A DNA stretch of 64,000 nucleotides from Flavobacteriaceae bacterium UBA4022. Lineage in GTDB: Bacteria > Bacteroidota > Bacteroidia > Flavobacteriales > Flavobacteriaceae. Numbering within the stretch: position 1 is the stretch's first letter; every line of letters starts with the position of its first letter. Made by a program: the position numbers and the translations under genes. Shown one piece after another: positions 45,013 to 54,393 of this stretch. The notes under the pieces were generated by a model. That model saw only the letters and a list, made by a program, of their open reading frames with translations. It was not told the origin of the DNA and did no database searches. Location of the stretch: the NCBI GenBank assembly GCA_002384055.1, contig DGAU01000011.1, forward strand, positions 10,771 through 74,770, written 5' to 3'.

Positions 45013-45180
45013 ATGTTCGACTTTAATCAATATTTAGGATTCTTAGCGTTTTTAACCATTTTGACCATCGGCTTTTGGCTGATGTTCTTCTTAGTATCAT
45101 TTATTCCCTATTGGATCGGTGGCGCAGTGATCGAGCATTTCAAGTTAAAATCAGAGGCAGCGAAAAAAGCAAAGGAATAA
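45013..45180 (+). CDS. small conserved membrane protein (55 aa)
   Basis: A 55-residue protein that begins MFDFNQYLGFLAFLTILTIGF, with one long or two short hydrophobic helices through MFFLVSFIPYWIGGAV, and ends in a charged tail (HFKLKSEAAKKAKE). A longer frame from TTG at 44989 exists but its start overlaps the promoter element. It has its own -7 element, an A-rich region (ACAAAAAGAAAC) before the ATG and a strong bidirectional terminator after it, so it is a complete one-gene transcription unit. I do not recognise the family and assign no function. Confidence 0.75.
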   Translation: MFDFNQYLGFLAFLTILTIGFWLMFFLVSFIPYWIGGAVIEHFKLKSEAAKKAKE

Positions 45181-45203
45181 ACTTATGCTTTCATTATATA
45201 AAC

Positions 45204-45235
45204 AAAAAAAGACCAGCACACGCTGGTCTTTTTTT
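45204..45235. terminator. bidirectional intrinsic terminator
   Basis: Eight-bp stem AGACCAGC/GCTGGTCT with loop ACAC (45210-45229), flanked by A7 and T7 runs. It serves the 55-residue gene on the plus strand and the DUF1624 gene on the minus strand. Confidence 0.88.
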
Positions 45236-45249
45236 GTTTAGAATTGTTT

Positions 45250-46428
45250 TTATAAATAGCTGAGCCACCAATAGTCTTTATGTCGGGCTTTGTATGCCAT
45301 GTATCTTTTGCAGAACGGGTAGAGGATAACCACCACCCCAATCCAAACCAGATAGACAACTGCAAGAGACGAGCCGAAGTCGGTCCATAATTCAGGATTC
45401 CAGCGTTCTGTATTCAAGATCATATCGCTTGCTTTGCCGCCTTGAAGAACAATACCCACAACTGCAAGGCTATGAATGACAATCATATGCAGGAAATAAT
45501 AAAATAGCGGCACACGTCCGAAGACCAGTAAAAAATCCGTAGCCTTATTCTTGATGGCTTCGATACCATAAAGAAATAGAAATGCTGGACCTAAGGTGAT
45601 GCATAAATACAGTAGAGATGGCGGGTATTTTGTGACATTAAAAAATGATAAAATCGTTTTGGGTGTAGTATCCTGAACTGACCAAGGCACAAGATCCCCG
45701 TATACATTGAGGCCTCTGAGCGTAAAAAATAATACTAAGGCACCAAGGCCCAATCTCAATAGCCACTTTTTGCGCCACAAGGGGTCTGTCTGTGAGGTGT
45801 AAAATGAACCAAATAAATAGCCCAATGTCATAACGCCAATCCATGGGATAACAGGATAACCAATCACCCAAACATGATCAGGGCTTATGGACAGATATTC
45901 TTGATGTAACGTATACCATAATATTGCGAATGGGCTCTCGCCTTCAAAAACAATTCCATCCAGCAAATTGTGACCTGCGACGAGCAAAAGCCCAATTGAT
46001 AAAATTATTTTTTTTGGCAAATATATAATTAATGACAAGGCCAACATGCTGACGCCAATAGCCCATATAACCTGAAATACTTGAACGCTATAAGTGAGAT
46101 CAAAAGTCCAAATCAAATTGTTCACGACAGTTTCCAAGAAAATAAGCCATAGCCCTCGAGTAAATAGGAATCGAAACAATTCATTTTTAGATTTCCTACT
46201 GCCATATAAGAACGATGATGTCCCCGCCAGAAAAACAAATATGGGCGCACAATAATGGGTAATGAACCGGGTAAAAAACAAGACGGGTGTGGTGGTGTTA
46301 AGGTCTGTCGGATCACCAAAAATAGCGCCATAATAGAAATAATCACGGACATGATCTAACGCCATAATGATCATCACAAGACCTCTTAAAATGTCGATCG
46401 ATTCTATTCTATTGGATGTGGCGGCCAA
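45250..46428 (-). CDS. DUF1624/heparan-alpha-glucosaminide N-acetyltransferase-type membrane protein
   Basis: A 392-residue polytopic inner-membrane protein with about 10 hydrophobic segments. The N-terminus IESIDILRGLVMIIMALDHVRDYF carries the catalytic-type His in the conserved DH of this acyltransferase-like family, and the ending HMIVIHSLAVVGIV region fits too. Members are thought to move acyl or acetyl groups across the membrane onto sugars, but bacterial examples are largely uncharacterised. It is transcribed convergently with the 55-residue gene; 102 bp separate its start from the TonB receptor's stop. Confidence 0.83.
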   Translation of the reverse strand: MAATSNRIESIDILRGLVMIIMALDHVRDYFYYGAIFGDPTDLNTTTPVLFFTRFITHYCAPIFVFLAGTSSFLYGSRKSKNELFRFLFTRGLWLIFLETVVNNLIWTFDLTYSVQVFQVIWAIGVSMLALSLIIYLPKKIILSIGLLLVAGHNLLDGIVFEGESPFAILWYTLHQEYLSISPDHVWVIGYPVIPWIGVMTLGYLFGSFYTSQTDPLWRKKWLLRLGLGALVLFFTLRGLNVYGDLVPWSVQDTTPKTILSFFNVTKYPPSLLYLCITLGPAFLFLYGIEAIKNKATDFLLVFGRVPLFYYFLHMIVIHSLAVVGIVLQGGKASDMILNTERWNPELWTDFGSSLAVVYLVWIGVVVILYPFCKRYMAYKARHKDYWWLSYL

Positions 46429-46530
46429 AGTATTAATTGTTTTTACGTAGCAATAATCTCACTTTTTTGCGTGATATCAAAAAAAAATGAAAAAAAATTA
46501 ATAGGATTCAAAAGAACGCTTTAATAGGCT

Positions 46531-49011
46531 TTAGCTGCCAAAGCCTTCATCACCGTAGTCTTGGTCGCCGTTACCTTTTCGATTACCTCGGTCATTCTTT
46601 TTTTGATTGAAACGATAAATATAAGATAAGGTCCATACGCGTTGACGCCATTGGAATACACTATCGCTTTCAAAATCATCTGTGATGGTCAAGGATTGAC
46701 GCTTTCTGCTATTAAAGAGGTCACTGACATTGAAAGATAAGGTGCCCTTTTCTGCAAACAGATCTTTGCTCAAAGCAACATCAAAAGATAAAATCCCATC
46801 GGAAGCGGTTTGTGCCGATTGATAGGGACCTCGATAAAAAACATTCGTTTGCCAGTTGATCTTTGCCGGTAGGGTGATTTTAGCACTTGATCTTGTAAAC
46901 CAGCTCGTGTTTTCGGCACCAAAATCAACATCATTGTAGAATCCAGTTGTGGTGAATTGGAAAAAATTAAAACTGGAGTTTAGGCTCAGCCATTTAGCAG
47001 GGTTATACAATACACCAGCTTCAAAGCCTATGCGTCGATTTGTTGATAAATTAATGGGGATGGTACGAATGATCGGTATGCCATTTGGCGTGACTTCTCC
47101 GGTGTCTTCTTGAATTCTTTCGAAGGCATCGGTTTCGTTTTGTAAATACACCGAAGAAGTCAAGGTGACTTCCTTCCAGCGCATGAGGTAGCCTAAGTCA
47201 AAAGCACTCGCATAGGCTGGGTTAAGGTCTGGATTCCCCTGAAAAACATTGGTCTCACTTGATCGCGAAGGAAAGGGATTGATGTACCAACTCCTTGGGC
47301 GATTGATACGTCGGTTGTATCCTAGGGTGAGGTTAGACTTCTCAGAGATTTCGTAGACCAAATTCACCGTAGGAAATAAGCCTAAAAAAGTTTTGTCAAA
47401 ATCCAGATTGGTCAAAACGGAACCCGGATCATCACCTGTTACTCCTGCAACATTCCCTTTAAGGCCGGTATGCTCCAAACGCAAACCTGTGAGGAATGAA
47501 AAATCACCAAATTTTGACCCATATTGTGTGTATAGGGCGCCAATTGTTTGGGTAAAATCAAAGACATTAGTGAGGCCGGTATTCTGCTGATATGGTCCTC
47601 CAAATATTGTTTGTTCCTCAAGTAGGTAGTCCGTTGTTTGTGCATTGGTTACCCATCTAAATCCCGCTTCAAATTGTTGTTCCTCACCAAAAGGCAAAAC
47701 ATAATCGGCTTGAATCAAAATGCGTTGGCTCTCTTCCTTTTGGGTAATGCGTTCGCTGGGTAATGCCATGAGCTCAGGAAATGTCATGGCTTCTGTAATG
47801 ACGGAAGACTGCTTCTCTTGATCGGTTTCCCATTGGGCATCCGCGGTAAGTTTTTGGCCTTTTGTGTCGAGTTCATTATAATAATTCAATGAAAATTGTA
47901 GGTTGTAGTCATCCTCGTTTTGGCCCTCATCGCGGGCCAAAGTTTGCACCAAGGTCATGGCCTGGTCAAATTCTTGTGCCCGATTTTTGGTGGTTTCGGA
48001 ATTATCACCCGTTCTTATAAAAGCAGTTGCGGTAATGCTTTCTTGTGCTCCCAAAAAATATTCAATCCCTAAATTAGAATTGATCCCGCGGCGCACGCGA
48101 TCAAAAGTGCGCTGCTCCTTTAGAAAAGGATTGATGATAAAATCAGAAAAATATTGGTTGTTGAACTCGGCATTCCCAGGGTTTTCACTGTTTCTGTACC
48201 CCGTTGTGTTGAAAAGATTAAATCGATCGGTCCGCAAGTTTATATTGCTCGTGATCCCATAACCCATGGGCTCATTGAGATTCGCCTGAAGCGATCCATT
48301 AATACCCAATGTTTTTTCTTTTTTAAGAATAATATTGAGGATACCGGCTGTTCCTTCTGCATCATACCGTGCTGATGGTGAGGTGATCACTTCGACTCTT
48401 TCAATAATTTCTGCGGGTAATTGACGTAAAGCATCTGTTTGACCAAAGCCTGCAATAGCAGAAGGTTTTCCATTGATGAGAATGCGAACGTTTTCATTTC
48501 CTCTAAGGGCGATACTGCCATCTACGTCTACGGTCACCGAGGGCACGTTATTGAGTGCATCACTTACAGTTGCACCACTCGTAGTAAGGTCCTTACCAAT
48601 ATTATAAACTTTTTTATCTAATCTAATTTGAACTTCAGTAGTTTCTGCCCGAACGACCACTTCATTGAGTTGCTCTGAATCAACAGAAAGCCCAATAATA
48701 CCCATTTCCATATCTCTAGAGACCAATAAAGTCTTTGAGAGTCGTTGGTATGAGATATAGTCAAATAGAACCTGGTAGGTTCCAGTATTTACAGCGATAT
48801 TATATTGTCCTGCTTCATCAGTAATCCCACCAAACTTTAAATTGCCTGAATCATCAAAAAACGACACTGAGGCATACTCGAGCGGTTCATTGACTGTTTG
48901 GTCAATGACAGTTCCCGTGACCTGAAATAAGGGTCCTCCGGTTTGCTGAGCGACGAGGCTGATACTGGCGAAGAGCACTAAAAAAAACAATGAATTTTTG
49001 AATGAAATCAT
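46531..49011 (-). CDS. TonB-dependent receptor-type outer-membrane beta-barrel protein
   Basis: An 826-residue outer-membrane protein with a signal peptide (SFKNSLFFLVLFASISLVAQ). Order: carboxypeptidase-like regulatory domain (FQVTGTVIDQTVNEPLEYASVSFFD, about 27-115), TonB plug (IALRGNENVRILINGKPSA, VEVITSPSARYDAEGTAGI, about 130-240) and a long barrel (about 250-800) with a Gly/Asp-rich tail. It is of the OMP_b-brl_3/CarboxypepD_reg type rather than SusC, and no SusD gene follows. ATG at 49011 precedes the signal peptide directly; the ORF start at 49041 adds a non-signal stretch. Ligand unknown; siderophore, peptide or metal are possible. No clear TonB box was seen. Confidence 0.9.
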   Translation of the reverse strand: MISFKNSLFFLVLFASISLVAQQTGGPLFQVTGTVIDQTVNEPLEYASVSFFDDSGNLKFGGITDEAGQYNIAVNTGTYQVLFDYISYQRLSKTLLVSRDMEMGIIGLSVDSEQLNEVVVRAETTEVQIRLDKKVYNIGKDLTTSGATVSDALNNVPSVTVDVDGSIALRGNENVRILINGKPSAIAGFGQTDALRQLPAEIIERVEVITSPSARYDAEGTAGILNIILKKEKTLGINGSLQANLNEPMGYGITSNINLRTDRFNLFNTTGYRNSENPGNAEFNNQYFSDFIINPFLKEQRTFDRVRRGINSNLGIEYFLGAQESITATAFIRTGDNSETTKNRAQEFDQAMTLVQTLARDEGQNEDDYNLQFSLNYYNELDTKGQKLTADAQWETDQEKQSSVITEAMTFPELMALPSERITQKEESQRILIQADYVLPFGEEQQFEAGFRWVTNAQTTDYLLEEQTIFGGPYQQNTGLTNVFDFTQTIGALYTQYGSKFGDFSFLTGLRLEHTGLKGNVAGVTGDDPGSVLTNLDFDKTFLGLFPTVNLVYEISEKSNLTLGYNRRINRPRSWYINPFPSRSSETNVFQGNPDLNPAYASAFDLGYLMRWKEVTLTSSVYLQNETDAFERIQEDTGEVTPNGIPIIRTIPINLSTNRRIGFEAGVLYNPAKWLSLNSSFNFFQFTTTGFYNDVDFGAENTSWFTRSSAKITLPAKINWQTNVFYRGPYQSAQTASDGILSFDVALSKDLFAEKGTLSFNVSDLFNSRKRQSLTITDDFESDSVFQWRQRVWTLSYIYRFNQKKNDRGNRKGNGDQDYGDEGFGS

Positions 49012-49078
49012 AGGAACATTTAAGCCAACGAAAATAGACACATCTGCCCCGAATTATCGGTAAAATTATGTTAAAAAT

Positions 49079-49213
49079 TTAGCACAAAGTATATATTAAT
49101 TCACTCGGTCTGGCGACAACTGCGCGACCGCCAAAAACCACGATAGGCCGCTCCATGAGTTGCGGATGTTCACATAATAATGCGACCAACGCATTGTGAT
49201 ATATTTCCATCAT
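49079..49213 (-). pseudogene. arsC-family (ArsC/Spx) remnant with apparent internal deletion
   Basis: A 44-codon frame from ATG 49213. Its first residues MMEIYHN match the ArsC-family N-terminus (IYHN before the active-site Cys), then the chain jumps straight to ALVALLCEHPQLMERPIVV and GGRAVVARPSELIYTL, which match the C-terminal ArsC segment (HP-x-LIxRPIV, IGRPPE). About 60-70 central residues, including the catalytic Cys and CSKSR loop, are missing. No in-frame stop is seen; the ORF could still be translated as a microprotein. It starts 19 bases past the upstream HAD stop. A true small gene is less likely than a decayed arsenate reductase-like gene. Confidence 0.7.
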
Positions 49214-49232
49214 AGTTGACAGCTGATTTTGG

Positions 49233-49862
49233 TTATTTTGCCACGGCAACCCCCAATTGATTGAGTTTGTCGTGTAAGGCACCTGCGTCTGTAAAATGGA
49301 TACCCTTAAACCCGAGTTGCTCTGCAGCCAGAACATTATCCTTATTGTCGTCAATGAAGACACATCGGGAGTTGACCAAATCATAGCGTTCTATTAATCG
49401 GGTGTAAATTTGTGGATCCGGTTTTCTGAGGCCTTCAGCGCCACTGACCAAAATTCCTTCAAACCAAGAAAGCCAAGGGAATTTTTTCAGGGCTATTGGA
49501 AAGGTTTCATGGCTCCAATTGGTCAATGCCAGAAGTCGATAATCCGTATTTTTTTTTAAAAAACGCAATAGAGCCAGGGTGTCCAAATGAGCAAAACCCA
49601 ACATTTCTTCCCATCGACCATAGTACATCTCTATGAGCGCCTTATGCTCCGGAAATAATGCGATGCGTTCTTGTGTTGCTTTGTCTAAGGGGTAACCAGC
49701 ATCCTGATTGAGGTTCCAATCCCAAGAACAGATATGGTTCAGAAAGTGATCCATCTTGTCTTGGTTTCCTCGAAATTCTTTGAGGTACACATAACTGGGT
49801 TGCCAGTCAATGAGCACACCACCTAGGTCGAATACAATCGTATTGATGCCAGAAGAGCTCAA
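49233..49862 (-). CDS. HAD-superfamily phosphatase (YihX-like, class IA)
   Basis: A 209-residue cytoplasmic HAD hydrolase. Motif I is FDLGGVLIDWQPSY, where the usual second acidic residue is Gly, as in the YihX/glucose-1-phosphate phosphatase subgroup; motif II is LLALTNWSHETFP, motif III is Lys in GLRKPDPQIYTRLIE, and motif IV is FIDDNKDNVLAAEQLGFKGIHF. The cap is a small helical C1 type. It starts 3 bases after the lipoprotein stop and is probably read through from it. An arsC remnant follows on the same strand. Substrate unknown. Confidence 0.87.
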   Translation of the reverse strand: MSSSGINTIVFDLGGVLIDWQPSYVYLKEFRGNQDKMDHFLNHICSWDWNLNQDAGYPLDKATQERIALFPEHKALIEMYYGRWEEMLGFAHLDTLALLRFLKKNTDYRLLALTNWSHETFPIALKKFPWLSWFEGILVSGAEGLRKPDPQIYTRLIERYDLVNSRCVFIDDNKDNVLAAEQLGFKGIHFTDAGALHDKLNQLGVAVAK

Positions 49863-49865
49863 AAT

Positions 49866-50735
49866 TTAAGGAAAGTAGGTGATGTCATATTGATAGGAAT
49901 TACCCGCAGCGATCTCACTGACTATGGCAGGATAACTGTCGTTGTCATAAGCGATAAGGTAAGACCTAATGTTTGCCCCATCTCTAAATACTGCTGTGAT
50001 GTTGTTTGGGTTATAAGGAAAGACATAGCCACTTAGCCCTGTAAAATTGACTGTTTCAAAACCCCAAAACAGATCGATGTAACGGGTCAGGTAAAGCGGG
50101 GTGTATTGCCCATAAAATGGATTTGTCTTGTTGTCGTAATTAAAGGCATAACCAGCGATCAACTGATCCTGATTGTCATGCTGGTTTAGGGCAGTCATGT
50201 TGCCAAAAGCGTCATAAGCAAAGGTCAAATACTGATCCAGTCCATTAAACGTTTTTACTTTTCCTTGAGGGTCGACAATCATAGAACCAGAAAGGTCCAT
50301 GATACTGTCAATCATTCCATTGAAATATATCGAGTCGTTGCTGTAGGTCAACGAGACATCCGTATAATCATCTATATAGCGAAATACGCGTCCTTGTAAA
50401 TCATAGAAAAAACCTTTGGAATCCGTGACCTGTTGGCTATCGACATAATCCAATACGATCGGATTCAGGTCGTCATTGTACAGCGTCGTGATTTCAAAAC
50501 CAAAACCTGGATAGGTCTCGGTCCAAACTTCGAGTAAATCATGCTCATTATATACATACTGAACATTGGTGCCTTGTGGTCCTATTTCGTACTGAACATA
50601 TTTGGGCAGGGTAGAAGGATTTGGATCGTTGGGGTCATTTCCTGAAGGATTGTTATTGTCGTCACCACCACAACTTATGGTCAAAATGGCTAGTATGAAA
50701 AACCCTATTTTGCTTGATGTTATCATGAGTTTCAT
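49866..50735 (-). CDS. hypothetical lipoprotein with YD-repeat-like strands
   Basis: A 289-residue predicted lipoprotein: signal KIGFFILAILTISCGGDD with lipobox TISC and an Asp/Asn/Pro-rich spacer right after it, as flavobacterial surface lipoproteins show. The body repeats Tyr-Asp-rich strands (YDLQGRVFRY-like, YDAFGNMTALNQ, YDNKTNPFYGQYTPLY) reminiscent of YD/RHS-type beta repeats. I use ATG at 50735 because the TTG 12 bases upstream lies in a perfect -7 element. I do not recognise a function. It lies between prfB and a HAD gene on the minus strand. Confidence 0.8.
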   Translation of the reverse strand: MKLMITSSKIGFFILAILTISCGGDDNNNPSGNDPNDPNPSTLPKYVQYEIGPQGTNVQYVYNEHDLLEVWTETYPGFGFEITTLYNDDLNPIVLDYVDSQQVTDSKGFFYDLQGRVFRYIDDYTDVSLTYSNDSIYFNGMIDSIMDLSGSMIVDPQGKVKTFNGLDQYLTFAYDAFGNMTALNQHDNQDQLIAGYAFNYDNKTNPFYGQYTPLYLTRYIDLFWGFETVNFTGLSGYVFPYNPNNITAVFRDGANIRSYLIAYDNDSYPAIVSEIAAGNSYQYDITYFP

Positions 50736-50744
50736 TGTTTTGTT

Positions 50745-50752
50745 CAAAGATA
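50745..50752 (-). promoter_or_regulatory. -7 promoter element of the lipoprotein gene (TATCTTTG)
   Basis: Exact TAnnTTTG on the minus strand in the short gap between the prfB stop and the lipoprotein ATG at 50735, so the lipoprotein and downstream HAD gene have their own promoter. Confidence 0.5.
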
Positions 50753-50767
50753 AGTTTTTTGTTTCAT

Positions 50768-51875
50768 TTAGAAGTCTTGGCTGGTCTCACCTTGTCCCGA
50801 CATCATCAAAAACGCCTTTAAAAAACCATTTAAGTCACCGTCCAAAACGGCATCAGTATTTCCGGTTTCATATTGGGTGCGCACGTCTTTTATCAATTTG
50901 TAGGGATGTAATACATAGTTACGGATCTGACTACCCCATTCGATAGCCATTTTCCCTGCTTCAATTTCATCGCGTTGTGCTTGTTGCTTGCGCAGTTCAA
51001 TTTCATATAGCTGTGATTTGAGCATCTGCATGGCCTTTTCTCGGTTCTCTAATTGAGAGCGGGTTTCGCTATTGTGGATCACAATGCCGCTGGGGTGGTG
51101 GGTCAAAATGGCTTTGGTTTCTACTTTGTTGACATTTTGTCCTCCAGCACCGCTACTGCGGGCAAAGTCCCACGAAATATGTGCAGGATTGATTTCTATT
51201 TCTATGCTGTCATCTACCAATGGGTAGACATAGACACTGGCAAAACTGGTGTGGCGTTTGGCGTTACTGTCAAAGGGTGAGATGCGTACCAAGCGGTGCA
51301 CCCCATTTTCACCTTTAAGCCAGCCAAAACCAAAGGCCCCGTCGATTTCTATAGTCACTGTTTTGACCCCCGCAACATCGCCAGCTTGGAAGTTCAACTC
51401 TTTGACTTTGAAGCCCTGTTTTTGGGCCCACATGAGATACATGCGCATCAGCATATTGGCCCAGTCGCAGCTTTCTGTGCCACCCGCTCCAGCAGTAATC
51501 TGCAATACGGCACTGAGGTCGTCACCTTCGCTACTGAGCATATTGCGAAACTCGAGGTCTTCGATGGCAGTTTTTGCCTGATCAAACGCCAGATCTAGCT
51601 GTTCTTGAGATTCTTCCCCTTCTTTGAAAAATTCGTAGTAAACCGCAACATCTTCCGTTAGGCCTAAGGCAAGATCATAGTCATTCACCCATTTTTTCAA
51701 AACACGGAGGTCTTTCATAAAGGCTTCTGCTTTCTGGGTATTGTTCCAGAAATTCGGATCGAAGGTTTTTTCTTCGTCGTTGGCGATCGTTATTTTTTTG
51801 GCATCAACGTCAAAGAAACCTCCTTAACGCATCCAGGCGATGTCTGAGATCCTTAATATGATCTGTTGTAGTCAT
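50768..51875 (-). CDS. prfB: peptide chain release factor 2, with programmed +1 frameshift
   Basis: RF2 reads UAA and UGA and releases the peptide from the ribosome. The coding sequence starts at ATG 51875, runs 21 codons to CTT (ending 51813), then meets an in-frame TGA (51812-51810). Skipping one base (51812) continues the frame from 51811 to the stop at 50768: total 368 residues, normal for RF2. The stall signals are the internal Shine-Dalgarno AGGAGG three bases before CTT, then CTT-TGA-C, the textbook autoregulatory site. Function motifs are SPF (RISPFDSNAKRH) for stop recognition and GGQ in SSGAGGQNVNKV. Callers that ignore the shift give a truncated gene from 51718. Confidence 0.96.
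51807..51827 (-). promoter_or_regulatory. prfB programmed frameshift site (AGGAGG...CTT TGA C)
   Basis: On the minus strand AGGAGG, then TTT, then CTT TGA C. The Shine-Dalgarno-like element pushes the ribosome at CTT into +1 when UGA decoding is slow, so RF2 level controls its own synthesis. Confidence 0.93.
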
Positions 51876-51895
51876 GTCCTTATTAAATTAAGAAA

Positions 51896-51903
51896 CAAAA
51901 ATA
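51896..51903 (-). promoter_or_regulatory. -7 promoter element of prfB (TATTTTTG)
   Basis: Exact TAnnTTTG on the minus strand, 21 bases before the prfB ATG at 51875. Confidence 0.45.
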
Positions 51904-51975
51904 GCTTTTCATCAGTCAATTAGAAAACTTTAGTCAAATTTTAATAGCTTTAATCCTTCCTAATAAATCCTCAAG

Positions 51976-54393
51976 ATGAAACAGACCAAATCACTATTTT
52001 TTTTCTTAACCCTATTGAGTTATGGGGTGGCTTTGGCCCAGTTTTTTCCAAAAGAAAAGGACGTTACTGCCTTTGGTGGTTTTTTTAATTTTCATTACCA
52101 CCAGGAGCAAGGAAAAATATTCCTTGAGGTGCCACAACAAAGATTAGCTCAGGAATTTTTATACGTCCATGCCCTCAGGACAGGGCTCGGTTCCAATGAC
52201 ATTGGATTGGATCGCGGCCAACTCGGTGGTGGGCAAGTCGTTAAGTTTCTAAAAGCAGGCTCCAAATTGCTGCTAGTGGCCCCCAATTTAAACTACCGAG
52301 CAAATACCGAAAATCCTTTGGAGGGTATATCTGTTCAAGAGGCCTTCGGGACGCACGTGCTTTTTGGTTTTGGGATCAGCCAGACCATAGACGGTGTCTA
52401 TTTGATTGATATTACTGAATTTTTGCTTCAAGACACCCACGGGGTGGCCCAAACCCTTAAAGATAAAAATCAGGGCACATATAAATTGGACCAAAGTAAA
52501 AGTGCGATATGGATGGAGCGCACCAAAGCATTTGTCCAAAATGTTGAGTTTGAGGCGCTGTTGACCTTTACAGGAAACCCCACAGGCGGAGCCTTAAAGT
52601 CGGTCAATGATCGTGATCAACTCTCGACGATTCAACACCATAGTTTTGTGGCCTTACCCGATGATGGCTATGCGCCACGTGTATTTGATCCCCGTTGTGG
52701 GTCGTTTCCTATGACCTATTATGATTACGGCACATCGATCGATCAACCCTTAAAACAACAATATATTACACGTCATAGATTGGAGAAAGCTTTTCCGGAC
52801 TTACCTAAAAGTAAAGCCAAGGAGCCCATTATCTATTATCTGGATCCAGCAACACCAGAACCCGTGCGCTCGGCCTTATTAGAAGGGGCGCAGTGGTGGA
52901 ATCAAGCATTTGTGACCTTAGGTTACATTGATGCCTTTCAGGTCAAGATGTTGCCCGAGGATGCGGATCCTTTAGATGTGCGCTACAATGTGATCCAATG
53001 GGTTCATCGGGCCACGCGCGGCTGGAGTTATGGGTCCTCCATAACAGATCCGCGCACAGGTGAAATCATCAAGGGTCATGTTAGTTTAGGGAGCCTGAGG
53101 GTGCGTCAAGACTTTTTGCTCGCTCAGGGCTTGACCAACCGGCCTTATGCCAATGAAGCAGAAGGGGTTCAAGCCTTGACTGACCTGGCTTTGGCAAGAC
53201 TGCGCCAGCTCTCGGCTCATGAAGTAGGGCACACCTTGGGGTTTGCTCATAATTTTGCTGCGAGCACACTGAACGATGCCAGTGTTATGGATTATCCGCA
53301 TCCGGCCTTATCTCTTAAAAATAATACCATTGATCTTTCTCAAGCATACAAAACAGGCATTGGCCGCTGGGACAAAGTAGCAGTCGCCTACAGTTACAGT
53401 GATATACCTGAAGGTGAATTGCCCAACACTTATTTAGGACAGCTCTTGGACAGTGCTTTTAGCAATGGAATGACCTTCATTACCGACGCGGATGCACGGG
53501 CTCCTTCGGGCAGTCATGCTTTGGCTCATTTGTGGGACAACGGAGCGACCGCGGCTAATGCTTTGACTTCTATTTTGGCTGTGCGTCAAAGGGCGTTAGA
53601 TCAATTTTCTGTGGATCAAATTCCAAAGGGAAGACCCTATTCAGAACTTGAAGATGTTTTTGTTCCGATGTATTTATTACACCGTTACCAAACCGAGGCA
53701 GCCGTTAAACTTATTGGTGGGACCTTATACGATTATCAGGTCAAAGGTGGCGTGAGTTCTGGTTTGCGCATCGTGCCTAAGAACGATCAGTTGACGGCAC
53801 TCAATGCTGTCTTGGTCACTTTAAGCCCAACAACATTAGAAATTTCAAGCCAACTGCAAAAGCTTTTCCCACCGAGGGCTTTTGGTTTTGCCCGTACCCG
53901 GGAGTCCTTTAAAAGCAATCTTGGGCTCAATTTTGACCCTATTTCTGCGGCAGTAACCGCCAGTGAGATGACCTTGGGCCTGTTAATGATGCCCGAGCGT
54001 CTCAATCGATTGTATCTCCAAGAAATTATGGACCCTCAGGAACTAGGCCTTAAGCAAGCCTTAAGCATCATAGAAAACGCCCTCGGCCAGATGGATAAAC
54101 AGCCATCATATCACCAAAGTGTCCAAGCAGTGGTTTTTGATCAATACCTGCAGTTTGTGATGGCGGCGATGGTTTCAAAAAAAACCATGTCAACGGTAAA
54201 AGCTCTGCTGGGCGATCATCTTCGCGGGATTCAAAAGTCCTTGAAAAAGGGGAAGACGGTTGACGACCGTTATTGGTTGAGCGTGATGGCTTATTTTGAG
54301 GCCCACCCAGATAAATTTGAGCCTGTGATTGTGCCAAAAATACCTGATGGTAGCCCAATAGGACAAAATTTTTGTACCACATCAGCATGGTAG
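51976..54393 (+). CDS. exported zinc metalloprotease (DUF5117/DUF5118 type)
   Basis: An 805-residue secreted or outer-envelope protein starting with a signal peptide (SLFFFLTLLSYGVALAQ). Domain order is DUF5118-like N-terminus, DUF5117, then the zinc site: HEVGHTLGFAHN with His415, Glu416, His419 and His425 as the metzincin-like ligands, followed by SVMDYP (Met-turn). The segment EPVRSALLEGAQWWNQAF upstream is characteristic of these flavobacterial proteases. Its end overlaps the next gene's start (ATG at 54387) by 7 bp. It probably degrades proteins in the periplasm or outside; substrates unknown. Confidence 0.87.
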   Translation: MKQTKSLFFFLTLLSYGVALAQFFPKEKDVTAFGGFFNFHYHQEQGKIFLEVPQQRLAQEFLYVHALRTGLGSNDIGLDRGQLGGGQVVKFLKAGSKLLLVAPNLNYRANTENPLEGISVQEAFGTHVLFGFGISQTIDGVYLIDITEFLLQDTHGVAQTLKDKNQGTYKLDQSKSAIWMERTKAFVQNVEFEALLTFTGNPTGGALKSVNDRDQLSTIQHHSFVALPDDGYAPRVFDPRCGSFPMTYYDYGTSIDQPLKQQYITRHRLEKAFPDLPKSKAKEPIIYYLDPATPEPVRSALLEGAQWWNQAFVTLGYIDAFQVKMLPEDADPLDVRYNVIQWVHRATRGWSYGSSITDPRTGEIIKGHVSLGSLRVRQDFLLAQGLTNRPYANEAEGVQALTDLALARLRQLSAHEVGHTLGFAHNFAASTLNDASVMDYPHPALSLKNNTIDLSQAYKTGIGRWDKVAVAYSYSDIPEGELPNTYLGQLLDSAFSNGMTFITDADARAPSGSHALAHLWDNGATAANALTSILAVRQRALDQFSVDQIPKGRPYSELEDVFVPMYLLHRYQTEAAVKLIGGTLYDYQVKGGVSSGLRIVPKNDQLTALNAVLVTLSPTTLEISSQLQKLFPPRAFGFARTRESFKSNLGLNFDPISAAVTASEMTLGLLMMPERLNRLYLQEIMDPQELGLKQALSIIENALGQMDKQPSYHQSVQAVVFDQYLQFVMAAMVSKKTMSTVKALLGDHLRGIQKSLKKGKTVDDRYWLSVMAYFEAHPDKFEPVIVPKIPDGSPIGQNFCTTSAW

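Noticed and set aside
49233..49862. Gly in place of the second Asp of HAD motif I as inactivation
   Set aside because: FDLGGV is the normal form in the YihX-like subgroup.
51719..51875. Frameshift mutation in prfB
   Set aside because: The sequence around the TGA is the canonical programmed frameshift site, not a defect.
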